Assembly (NCBI GenBank): GCA_044228505.1
Contig: JBGAUT010000001.1
Location: 62,001-126,000 of the forward strand
DNA: 64,000 nucleotides
Direction: 5' to 3'
Source of the DNA: JAEUKA01 sp044228505
GTDB taxonomy: Bacteria > Myxococcota_A > Polyangia > Palsa-1104 > JAEUJZ01
Shown: in pieces, positions 36,944 through 44,596 of the stretch
Layout: every line of letters begins with the position of its first letter
How positions within the stretch are numbered: position 1 is the first letter of the stretch
Position numbers and translations under genes: made by a program
Notes under the pieces: generated by a model
Seen by the model: only the letters and a program-made list of their open reading frames with translations
Told to the model about the DNA's origin: nothing
Databases searched by the model: none

Positions 36944-38214
36944 GTCGCCTGAGCGTTGTGACGCTTCTCCTGTGGTTCATTCCCTTATCGCTGGTGCGGG
37001 CGGAGCCGGAACAACGGCTGAGCTTGACCGAGTTTTTGCATCGCGTGACAGAGGCGAACTTGGATCTGGCAGCAGCTCGCTTTCAAGTTCCGATCGCCAA
37101 GGCACAGATTGACGTCGCCAGAGTGTTTCCAGATCCGTTGCTAACCGGAGGAGTGGCGCAGCTCGATGTTTCCGGACAATCGGCACCGCTGATGACTACC
37201 CTTGGCGTCACGCTTCCGATCGAACTGGGCGGAAAGCGGAGCAGGCGGATCGCGGTGGCCGAAGCAGAGGTGTCGGTGGCTGAAGCGGAATTGTTCGATA
37301 TCCTGCGCAAGCTGCGGGCAGAGGCGGCCTCGGCGTATGTATCCTCGGTGACGGCGCGGCTCGTGCTCGAACGAAAAGAAAAGACGCTGGCTAGTCTGGA
37401 TCGACTGGTGGAGGTCAATACCAAGCGGGTCGCCTCCGGAGATGCGGGTGAGGTGGCGCTGATTCAGTCCCGTGTGGAAAGCCAGCGCTATCGTGGGGAA
37501 GTCTTGACGGCAGAAGCCGATTTGGAATCGGCGGATCTGGAGCTGCGACGATTTCTCGGACGAGCGGCACCGGCACGGGGGCAGAAGCTCTTGGTCGATG
37601 GGGATCTTGCGATTCCACCACGCCTGTTTGATATGGAAGTACTGTGTCAAACGGCGCTCAAGCAGAGACCGGATCTGCTGGCGAAGCGCCGGAGTGAAGA
37701 GGCTGCCCAGGCGAAGCTCAAGCTGGCGGGAAGCAATCGCTGGGTTGATGTCTCGCTCAATCTGAGCTGGCAAAGGAGTCTGTTCTCGGAGCCGTTTGCC
37801 TCACCACAGTATGACGCATTGACGGCGCAGTTGTCGTTGCCACTCCCGCTGTCACGGATGTATCGCGGCGAGCTGCTGTCAGCCAAGCAGGGTGTAGGAC
37901 AGACCTCGGCCTCCTATCAAGCGGCAGCGCTGCGGGCCGAAGTGGAGGTGCAGCAATCACTGGTCCGGTACAAGGCCTCTGTGCAACAGCTTGCGCTGTA
38001 TACCCAAGGCGTGGTGGCGGATGCCGATCGGGTGTTGGCGGCGATTCTGTATAGCTATCAGCGTGGTGGAGCGACTTTGCTGGAAGTTCTGACGGCCCAG
38101 CGGACCGTGGATGATGTGCATCTGGCGTACTTTGCCGCGCTCGCTGAACATGCCCGTCAGCTCATTGCGGTCGAGTTGGCTGCTGGATTGGATGTGAATC
38201 TGCTTGTGCCATAG
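36940..38214 (+). CDS. TolC-family outer membrane channel (CzcC-like)
   Basis: 424-residue outer-membrane factor completing the tripartite pump. A signal peptide (LSVVTLLLWFIPLSLVRA) is followed by two structurally similar halves, each with long coiled helices (LDLAAARFQVPIAKAQIDVA; LLAKRRSEEAAQAKLKLAGS). The strand-turn regions are VFPDPLLTGGVAQLDV and ELGGKRSRRIAVAEAE; ELGGKR is typical of CzcC proteins. It overlaps the pump gene by 4 nt. Confidence 0.94.
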   Translation: MSRLSVVTLLLWFIPLSLVRAEPEQRLSLTEFLHRVTEANLDLAAARFQVPIAKAQIDVARVFPDPLLTGGVAQLDVSGQSAPLMTTLGVTLPIELGGKRSRRIAVAEAEVSVAEAELFDILRKLRAEAASAYVSSVTARLVLERKEKTLASLDRLVEVNTKRVASGDAGEVALIQSRVESQRYRGEVLTAEADLESADLELRRFLGRAAPARGQKLLVDGDLAIPPRLFDMEVLCQTALKQRPDLLAKRRSEEAAQAKLKLAGSNRWVDVSLNLSWQRSLFSEPFASPQYDALTAQLSLPLPLSRMYRGELLSAKQGVGQTSASYQAAALRAEVEVQQSLVRYKASVQQLALYTQGVVADADRVLAAILYSYQRGGATLLEVLTAQRTVDDVHLAYFAALAEHARQLIAVELAAGLDVNLLVP

Positions 38215-38283
38215 CCCTTGTGCCAAGTCGTGCCATCCCTGCTGCGGAGTCGTGATAGCCTTGCTAGGGTGAGGGAGGCAAAG

Positions 38284-38841
38284 ATGCAGAAGTTTCTTTT
38301 TTTTGCGCTATTTGCTCTAGCGGGATGTGATGGCAAATTGCCTCTCGCCCAGAGCTATGTCCCGGCGAGCGGAGTGATCCTGCCGCAGAGTCCATCCGGA
38401 GTCCCGATCGGCACTCCCAACTACGTGATCGATGCCAATGCGGGCGCGAACATTCCGTTTGATTCCTACGGTCTGACCACAAATGGTGTCACTTGGTATC
38501 TGGAGTGGCAAAGCGACAGCGCGGCCCATCGTTATAGTGGCGATGTCTACTGTTCACAAAAGTGTACACAGACCTATATTGGTGCCGGAGAGAGGGACTA
38601 TTCAGGTCACTTCGAGGTATTGGCTCCCCATCATTTTCACTTCGAGGCCATGACGCCTGCCGGGATTCGTGATCATTTGGAATTCGACGCGACCCAGCAG
38701 CCGGTGTGGTTTTCTCTGTTCATCGATGGCCAGCCTGCAACAAATCCTGGGAACTCATTTTCATCAGGAGGACGGCTGGCTGCGAGTGAGGTCATGCCAT
38801 TTGGTTTGGTCAGCAGCAATGTGAAGGCTTCGATGTTCTAG
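38284..38841 (+). CDS. Hypothetical lipoprotein
   Basis: 185-residue lipoprotein of unknown family. The signal MQKFLFFALFALAGC puts the lipidated Cys at residue 15. The mature part is beta-rich (GVTWYLEWQSDSAAHRYSGD, HFEVLAPHHFHFEAM) with one Cys pair (VYCSQKCTQTY) that could form a disulfide. GGGAGG precedes the ATG at 38284; the longer open frame from 38218 has no site. It follows the RND operon by 69 nt and may be read through from it. Confidence 0.75.
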   Translation: MQKFLFFALFALAGCDGKLPLAQSYVPASGVILPQSPSGVPIGTPNYVIDANAGANIPFDSYGLTTNGVTWYLEWQSDSAAHRYSGDVYCSQKCTQTYIGAGERDYSGHFEVLAPHHFHFEAMTPAGIRDHLEFDATQQPVWFSLFIDGQPATNPGNSFSSGGRLAASEVMPFGLVSSNVKASMF

Positions 38842-38917
38842 GAATCTGTGGGACCAGGGCGAGAACATTCCAGAAACTAGCTGGCGAGGTGTTCTGGTCT
38901 GGCCGGGGCTCGTGTTT

Positions 38918-39934
38918 TCATGATTCGCCAAGCTCTGTCCATAGCAGACGCTTGGCTTCTGCAACGAATCGACCGGCCAGTTCTGGCGTGGGCAGACCGA
39001 CGACATCCACCAGCACCGCCGGTGTCTCATTGTGCACGGAGTGAACCAGCTCTGTGATGGCGTTGCGCTCAGCACGGCGAACTTGCTGCTGCTCATCGGG
39101 GGCCAGGCGATTTTGACAGAACTCGGCGACCGCGAAAGCAAGTCGGGAATGTTCGGTTTCTTCCTGTGCGATGATGCGCAGGGCCCGTCGGACCTTGGCA
39201 TCACTAGCGGTTCCTGCTTGCAGCCAGGCAACCAGCGCACCGTAGGTCTCCCGAACACAGCCTTCTTGAACATTTTCGACCGCAATTTCAAGCAGAGAAC
39301 GGATGTGCGTTGGTCCTTGCGGAGGAACCGGGGCCGATCCGCCAAAGCGCTTGGCCAACCGTGACATCACCCGAGCATGTCGCACTTCTTGGGTGGCTGC
39401 GATGAGCGCTGCGCTGACCAAGGACTGCGGAGCCTGGTGCGCGGCGAGCTCTCGAGCCAGGCGATGGAAGGCGTGCACCGAAGCGGCTTCCAGATAGGCG
39501 GCCTGTTCAAAGTAACGTGCCAGTACGTTTGATCCATGATTCTTGCATGGACTCAGCTCTGCAGGTCGGCGTCCACAACCGACCGCGTAATCACATTGAG
39601 AAAAGCAGGTCACACCCGCTACGCCTGCTTCGTTTACGGTCTGTTGACAAGTCAGGGTGTCACCGCAGATCTTCGCGCAGTCTGCGGAGTGTAGGAAGGC
39701 TCCTTGGCTGCCTCCATCGGGAATGCCACCATCAGAAACGGACCCGCCGTCTTGCGATGTTCCTGCATCCTGCGAAAACCCCGCATCACCCAGGGTACCC
39801 GCCGCAATGAACCGTCGATCGCTACAGCGGGCCCCTCCTGGGGGGGCCTCATAGAACGTCTTTGATCCGCAGCCAAAGGGTACTGCGATGAGCAGGATCC
39901 GAAACAAGGCCATGTCCAAGCCGAGTCGTTTCAT
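38918..39934 (-). CDS. Ferritin-like di-iron-fold lipoprotein with Cys-rich N-terminus
   Basis: 338-residue lipoprotein. The signal ALFRILLIAVPFGC is followed by a Gly/Asp/Ser-rich low-complexity linker (about residues 45-78), a Cys-rich segment (CAKICGDTLTCQQTV, CFSQCDYAVGCGRRP) and a four-helix ferritin-like domain. The iron-ligand pattern is intact: QAAYLEAASVHAFHRLA, AATQEVRHARVMSRL (ExxH), ENVQEGCVRETYGALVA and IAQEETEHSRLAFAVA (ExxH). Membrane-anchored ferritin-like proteins of this build are common in myxobacteria; the substrate is unknown. The ATG at 39934 has AAGGAG upstream and lies 20 nt after the CPBP gene. Confidence 0.85.
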   Translation of the reverse strand: MKRLGLDMALFRILLIAVPFGCGSKTFYEAPPGGARCSDRRFIAAGTLGDAGFSQDAGTSQDGGSVSDGGIPDGGSQGAFLHSADCAKICGDTLTCQQTVNEAGVAGVTCFSQCDYAVGCGRRPAELSPCKNHGSNVLARYFEQAAYLEAASVHAFHRLARELAAHQAPQSLVSAALIAATQEVRHARVMSRLAKRFGGSAPVPPQGPTHIRSLLEIAVENVQEGCVRETYGALVAWLQAGTASDAKVRRALRIIAQEETEHSRLAFAVAEFCQNRLAPDEQQQVRRAERNAITELVHSVHNETPAVLVDVVGLPTPELAGRFVAEAKRLLWTELGES

Positions 39935-39954
39935 AGGTCGCTCCTTATGCGTCA

Positions 39955-40659
39955 CTACCAAAGCCCCTGCCGGTGCAGGGCAATCAGTTCGATTTCCAGC
40001 GCCACCGTAAGATGCGCCAGGTATCCAGGCCACAGCGAGCCCGTTTGCATTCGCAGCATGCCGAGCAGGATTCCCACCGGAATCGCACCGAGTGCTTCGG
40101 GAAGGAAACTATGCGTCGCGACATAAGGAATCAGCGCGACAAACAGAGAGTACCTTCCGAGCGCAGGTGTCAGCATCGCCGGAAAGAATCCGCGAAAGAA
40201 AAACTCGATCGAAAACAGATAACTCGCCAAGAGCAGCAGCCAGGCTAAGGTGCTTGGCCCATCGATCCGCAGTGTTCGAAACATCGGATAGGTCCGCAGA
40301 AACCCCGGCACAAAAGAGACCAGGAAGACCACCGGAACCGCAGCGACTCCTACCACCATCAACAGCCGTCGTGATTTCCAGATAGCGCTAGTCGATAGCC
40401 CGATAGGGTTGCTGGTCACGCCCATTCCTTTGGCTATGGCCCATGGAATGATCGCGTAGATCAGCAGATGCAGGCCGGCCCACAGCGCACGAACAGAGAG
40501 CTGAATCTGCGGGCCGCGCCACTGCTCTGGCATGATCTGAAGCAGGTGGGATGGGTGTGCCAGCCGAAACAGCACTGCATGACAGAGCGCCGCATAGATG
40601 GTTGCGACTGCCACTCGTCGGTCTAGGGTGCCCTGTTGGTGGTTCTTGATCTCGGACAT
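39955..40659 (-). CDS. CPBP-family intramembrane protein, catalytic motifs degenerate
   Basis: 234-residue polytopic membrane protein of the CPBP (CAAX protease and bacteriocin-processing) family. Motif 1, normally EExxFRG, reads IEFFFRGFF, so the first Glu, thought to be catalytic in Rce1, is Ile. Motif 2 His is present (YVATHSFLPEALGAIPVG). Motif 3, normally HxxxN, reads HLTVA. The fold is supported by GILLGMLRMQTGSLWPGYLAH. It may be a non-proteolytic member. Transcribed with the ferritin-like lipoprotein 20 nt downstream. Confidence 0.8.
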   Translation of the reverse strand: MSEIKNHQQGTLDRRVAVATIYAALCHAVLFRLAHPSHLLQIMPEQWRGPQIQLSVRALWAGLHLLIYAIIPWAIAKGMGVTSNPIGLSTSAIWKSRRLLMVVGVAAVPVVFLVSFVPGFLRTYPMFRTLRIDGPSTLAWLLLLASYLFSIEFFFRGFFPAMLTPALGRYSLFVALIPYVATHSFLPEALGAIPVGILLGMLRMQTGSLWPGYLAHLTVALEIELIALHRQGLW

Positions 40660-40785
40660 TCAGAATCGCCGATCGATTCTACAACGGTTGGCCGGTGAAG
40701 CCGGAGGGCAGAATGGCGAGACCCATCGATTCTGTCTTGTAAGGACAGCCAAAGCGGGGCAGTTTGTACGGCGAAAGGAACTCCC

Positions 40786-41283
40786 ATGACCAGACCGATT
40801 GCGAACATCAACCAGATTCAGTTTCTCCGTGAGATCCGACACGGCGACAAGTTCGAGGCCAAGCAGGCCCCTGTGAGCTTGGGATTGGGCGCAAAGAAGC
40901 TTGGATATAACGTCACAGTGGTTCCACCTGGGAAGCGGGCGTTTCCATTTCATAATCACCACATCAATGAAGAGATGTTCCTGGTGCTGAACGGGACCGG
41001 CCAGATTCGGATGGGCAAGGAAGAGCATGAGATTGGGCCCGGCGACATCATCTGTTGTCCTCCGGGTGGTCCCGATGTTGCGCACCAGATCATCAACACT
41101 GGGACAGAGGAACTGCGCTATCTGGCCGTGAGTACGATGATCGATACGGATGTGTATCAGTATCCTGACTCCGGCAAGTTCGGAGTGGCTGCGGGCCGGA
41201 CTCCGGGCATGCGAGTAGTCGATGCGGCGTTTGGCGGCTTCTTCCGCGAGAGCGGGCGAGTCGAGTACTACGACGGAGAATAG
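40786..41283 (+). CDS. Cupin-domain protein
   Basis: 165-residue single-domain cupin. The metal-binding motif 1 is FHNHHINEEMFLVLNGTGQI (two His and a Glu) and motif 2 is GPGDIICCPPGGPDVAHQII (last His), so a mononuclear metal site looks complete. Such proteins often act as isomerases, dioxygenases or small-ligand sensors; nothing nearby narrows this. AAGGAA lies upstream of the ATG. Confidence 0.92.
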   Translation: MTRPIANINQIQFLREIRHGDKFEAKQAPVSLGLGAKKLGYNVTVVPPGKRAFPFHNHHINEEMFLVLNGTGQIRMGKEEHEIGPGDIICCPPGGPDVAHQIINTGTEELRYLAVSTMIDTDVYQYPDSGKFGVAAGRTPGMRVVDAAFGGFFRESGRVEYYDGE

Positions 41284-41323
41284 TGAACGTTGACCGTGGT
41301 AGTGTGATATAGAGATCTGGCAG

Positions 41324-41860
41324 ATGTCCTTTTGTTGGTCCGAGCAAATTCCTAGAGCGCTGCCGCTCCGTCTTCGTGAATCGGTGTGGGTGCTGCTTCT
41401 TGCTGGCTGCGTGAGTTCAGGTACGCTTTCTGGTCAGGTGTTCCGTCAGGGTGCGGTGAGCTACCGAGTGGGCACACTGCCGGAAGGCTGGTCACGTAGT
41501 CGCTCCCATGGTGCAAATCTCGCGTTTCATCACACACAGGGGGGGATGTTGGTCGTAAACGGTGAGTGTCCTGTGCAAGGCGATGCTCCGCTTGATGTTT
41601 TGACCAATCACCTTCTGTTTGGCGTAACTGCCCAGAAGGAAATTTCGCGCACGCTCGTTACACTCGATGGCCGCGAGGCGCTACGGACCCACCTGACCGG
41701 ACAGCTCGATGGAGTGCCGATAGAGCTATCGCTGGTGGTTCTAAAGAAGGACGGCTGTCTGTACGACTTTCAGCTCATCGCCGGACCGCAGCAGTTTGCC
41801 TTGCGTGAGCCCGACTTCAATGCCTTCGTCGCTGGATTTACGAGCGAGATCAGGAGATAG
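41324..41860 (+). CDS. Hypothetical lipoprotein of the Mla-type operon
   Basis: 178-residue protein. The signal SVWVLLLAGC puts the lipidated Cys at about residue 29, after an unusually long N-terminal region. The mature part looks beta-rich (VSYRVGTLPEGWSRSR, LAFHHTQGGMLVVNGEC, REALRTHLTGQLDGVPIELS). It is the first gene of a run lipoprotein-MlaE-MlaF-MlaD (next start 2 nt after its stop), so it is probably an accessory part of that transporter. The family was not recognised. Confidence 0.75.
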   Translation: MSFCWSEQIPRALPLRLRESVWVLLLAGCVSSGTLSGQVFRQGAVSYRVGTLPEGWSRSRSHGANLAFHHTQGGMLVVNGECPVQGDAPLDVLTNHLLFGVTAQKEISRTLVTLDGREALRTHLTGQLDGVPIELSLVVLKKDGCLYDFQLIAGPQQFALREPDFNAFVAGFTSEIRR

Positions 41861-41862
41861 CG

Positions 41863-42663
41863 GTGGCTGACAAGGTACCAAAAGCACCTCGGCAGCTCGC
41901 GCTGGTCCTTTTGGTTTCTCGCTTCCTTCGTGCTGTGGGCGGAGTCAGCCTGCTCGCTTCGGAGACCATGCGCTGTACCTTTCGGGGTCCGTTTGCCCGT
42001 CGAGAGTTCGTTCATCAGCTTGACATAGTGGGGATTCAGTCTCTGACCATTGCGATCCTGACAGCCGCCTTTTCCAGCATGGTCATGACGGTGCAGTTTG
42101 CCGTGCAGATGACGCGCTTTGGGGTAAAGGAATACGTTGGAAGCGTCGTGTCACTATCTCTGGTTCGCGAGCTGGGGCCGGCCCTGACCGCGCTGATGGT
42201 GGGCGGTCGGGTCGGTGCTGGAATCGCTGCAGAGCTGGGATCGATGCGCGTGACCGAGCAAGTGGATGCCATTCGTGCCATGGGAGCAGATCCGGTGCGT
42301 AAGCTGGTGGTGCCACGCGTGCTGGCGACGACTCTTGCGCTACCACTGCTCAGCATCTTTGCTGATATCTTGGGCGTGCTTGGCGCGATGGTGGTGGCTC
42401 GGCTCGATTCAGGAGTCGGCATGACGCTGTTTCTGGAGTCGATGCTGCGCTCTGTCACGATTGAGGATTTTATGCACGGCCTGGTAAAGACCGTGTTCTT
42501 TGGATTCCTGCTTGGCGTCATCGCTTGTTACAAAGGGCTGAGTACCTCTGGAGGAACCGAAGGAGTGGGTCGCGCCACGACAGAGACGGTCGTGATTACA
42601 TCCCTGGTGACGCTGTGTGTGGACTTTGTGCTCACCAACCTGCTCTTGGGGTTTGGACTATGA
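41863..42663 (+). CDS. mlaE: MlaE-family lipid transport permease
   Basis: 266-residue inner-membrane permease of the MCE/Mla retrograde phospholipid transport systems. Landmarks: LTIAILTAAFSSMVMTVQFA, LVRELGPALTALMVGGRVG, AAELGSMRVTEQVDAIRAMG and the late TTETVVITSLVTLCVDFVLT. The start is GTG at 41863 with AGGAG upstream. Its stop overlaps the MlaF start (ATGA). Confidence 0.95.
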   Translation: MADKVPKAPRQLALVLLVSRFLRAVGGVSLLASETMRCTFRGPFARREFVHQLDIVGIQSLTIAILTAAFSSMVMTVQFAVQMTRFGVKEYVGSVVSLSLVRELGPALTALMVGGRVGAGIAAELGSMRVTEQVDAIRAMGADPVRKLVVPRVLATTLALPLLSIFADILGVLGAMVVARLDSGVGMTLFLESMLRSVTIEDFMHGLVKTVFFGFLLGVIACYKGLSTSGGTEGVGRATTETVVITSLVTLCVDFVLTNLLLGFGL

Positions 42664-43457
42664 GTACAGAGAATGTGGAGCCCCTGATCGAGTTCTCCCA
42701 GGTCCGCAAAGCGTTCGGGAGTAAGTCGATCTTTGATGATCTGACGCTCTCGGTGCGACGAGGTGAGACGATGACCATCCTGGGGGGATCGGGAAGTGGG
42801 AAGAGCGTCATGCTCAAGCTCCTGATTGGACTATTGCGTACCGATTCGGGATCGATTCGCTTTGATGGGCAAGAGCTGTGCGCGCTCAGTGAGACACAGC
42901 TACTACCGGTGCGCCGACGGATCTCCATGCTGTTTCAAGGTGGTGCGCTGTTCGACTCGATCTCGGTGGGGGAAAACGTTGCGTATCCGCTCCGCGAGCA
43001 CTTCAAGCTGTCCGAATCAGAGCTGAGAGATCGGGTGCAGCAGAAGCTCGCGCAGGTCGGTCTACCGGGAATCGAAGAGATGCGTCCATCCGAGCTATCT
43101 GGCGGAATGCGCAAGCGAGTGGCGATTGCCAGAGCGATTGCTGCGGACCCGGAAGTCCTGCTCTACGATGAACCAACGACCGGTCTCGATCCGATCAATA
43201 CCCGTCGGATTAACGAACTGATTCTGAGCATTCAGCACGATCTAAAGGTGACGTCTTTGGTGGTCACCCATGACATGGCGAGTGCGTTCATGGTAGCCGA
43301 CCGAATGGCAATGCTCAGCGACCGGCGCATCATTGCGACTCTGCCGCGAGAAGAGTTTCGAAGAAGCAGTGATCCCGCCATCCACAGTTTTGTTCACGCG
43401 ATGAGCCAGGATCCAGCGCTCCGCGCCTCGGAACACCCAGAAGGAGTCTCACCATGA
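42660..43457 (+). CDS. mlaF: MlaF-family ABC transporter ATPase
   Basis: 265-residue cytoplasmic ATPase that powers the MlaE permease. Walker A is GGSGSGKSVMLKLLIGL, the signature ELSGGMRKRVAIARAIA (GGMRKR is typical of Mla ATPases), and Walker B and D-loop are VLLYDEPTTGLDPINTRRI. The H-loop His is in SLVVTHDMASAF. The start at 42660 overlaps the MlaE stop by ATGA and the MlaD gene follows by the same kind of overlap. Confidence 0.96.
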   Translation: MSTENVEPLIEFSQVRKAFGSKSIFDDLTLSVRRGETMTILGGSGSGKSVMLKLLIGLLRTDSGSIRFDGQELCALSETQLLPVRRRISMLFQGGALFDSISVGENVAYPLREHFKLSESELRDRVQQKLAQVGLPGIEEMRPSELSGGMRKRVAIARAIAADPEVLLYDEPTTGLDPINTRRINELILSIQHDLKVTSLVVTHDMASAFMVADRMAMLSDRRIIATLPREEFRRSSDPAIHSFVHAMSQDPALRASEHPEGVSP

Positions 43458-44578
43458 GCGGTCGAGATGAAGGCGATGGTTATCGTCTTGCCAAAGTAGG
43501 AACGTTTGTCGCCATTGCGCTGATTGCGTTGGTGGTGGTGATTGGGCTGCTCGGTCGGTCACGCAGTCTGCTCAGCAGCAAGGCACTTTTGCATACCTCG
43601 TTCGATAACATCAGCGGTCTGGTGGTGGGCGCACCGGTCCGACTGGCAGGCGTCGACATTGGCATCGTGCAGAAGATCCAGTTCGATCGCGATCCGAAGG
43701 TGAAGAAGGTTCACGTAGTACTCGGCGTGCAGAGTCGCTATCTCGATCGGGTACGCGAGGATTCGATTGCGCGGCTAAGTTCGAAGGGTCTGCTCGGAGA
43801 CATGATCATCAATATCACGGTTGGGAGTCCTGATTTCCCACAGCTACAAAATGGTGGCGTACTCAAAGCACAAGAGAGTGAAGGACTCACCGAGATCGTG
43901 GCCTCTGTTCAAGAGGGAATCGGTGAAGTGCGGTCGTTGGTAGGGCGTGTCGATGATCGAATCAAAGTTGTGCTAAGCGATCAAGTTGCTCACGATGTGG
44001 GGCGGATGGTTCATTCGACCGCTGGCATCTTGGAAGGGGTCGAAAAGGGCCACGGACTGGTTCACGATCTGATCTACAAACAGCAGCTTGCGGATAGCTT
44101 TCTTGGTCTGTCGAGTGAGGCGCAGCAGATGGCGCAGAGCCTCAGTCGCACCGTACAGCGGATCGACGGACTGCTGGCTGCGGTGCAAAACGGTTCCGGA
44201 ACGTTGCATGGCCTCATCTATAAGGACGATGGCAGCAAGCTGATCGCTGAGCTGCAAAAGTCGAGCAGTGACCTTTCGGCGCTACTCGCGGAGGTTCGCA
44301 AAGGCAAGGGGGCGGTTCATACGCTCATTTATGAAGACAGTCACAACCTAATTGCGGACCTAAACGCTGCGGCGCATATTCTACGCACGCTGGCCGAGGA
44401 AACGCAGCAGGGCAAAGGGACCGTGGGCGGGCTCCTAAAGGATCCGACGGTGTATGAAGATCTCAAGCTGATCCTTGGGAAGGTCAAGCGCAACGCGCTG
44501 CTCAAGGTTCTCATTCGCTCCGCGATCCAGGCGGATGGACTCCGTCGTAGCGACACCCCGACCGATAGCAAGCCCTAA
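43454..44578 (+). CDS. MlaD/MCE-domain lipid transport protein with C-terminal repeats
   Basis: 374-residue substrate-binding subunit. One N-terminal membrane helix (FVAIALIALVVVIGLLG) is followed by a single MCE domain (SGLVVGAPVRLAGVDIGIVQ). After it come long helices and four related segments: EKGHGLVHDLIYK, QNGSGTLHGLIYKDDG, RKGKGAVHTLIYEDS and QQGKGTVGGLLKDP. The last has the form common in MCE proteins; the other three are local variants. The C-terminal helices probably form the periplasmic needle. Together with MlaE and MlaF it should move phospholipids between membranes; no MlaB or MlaC gene is adjacent. Confidence 0.93.
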   Translation: MSGRDEGDGYRLAKVGTFVAIALIALVVVIGLLGRSRSLLSSKALLHTSFDNISGLVVGAPVRLAGVDIGIVQKIQFDRDPKVKKVHVVLGVQSRYLDRVREDSIARLSSKGLLGDMIINITVGSPDFPQLQNGGVLKAQESEGLTEIVASVQEGIGEVRSLVGRVDDRIKVVLSDQVAHDVGRMVHSTAGILEGVEKGHGLVHDLIYKQQLADSFLGLSSEAQQMAQSLSRTVQRIDGLLAAVQNGSGTLHGLIYKDDGSKLIAELQKSSSDLSALLAEVRKGKGAVHTLIYEDSHNLIADLNAAAHILRTLAEETQQGKGTVGGLLKDPTVYEDLKLILGKVKRNALLKVLIRSAIQADGLRRSDTPTDSKP

Positions 44579-44596
44579 TCCGCAATCTCGCCGCGA

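Noticed and set aside
41288..41312. ttgacc...tatagaga as a promoter of the Mla-type operon
   Set aside because: Spacing between the elements (12-14 bp) is too short for a normal sigma-70 promoter.
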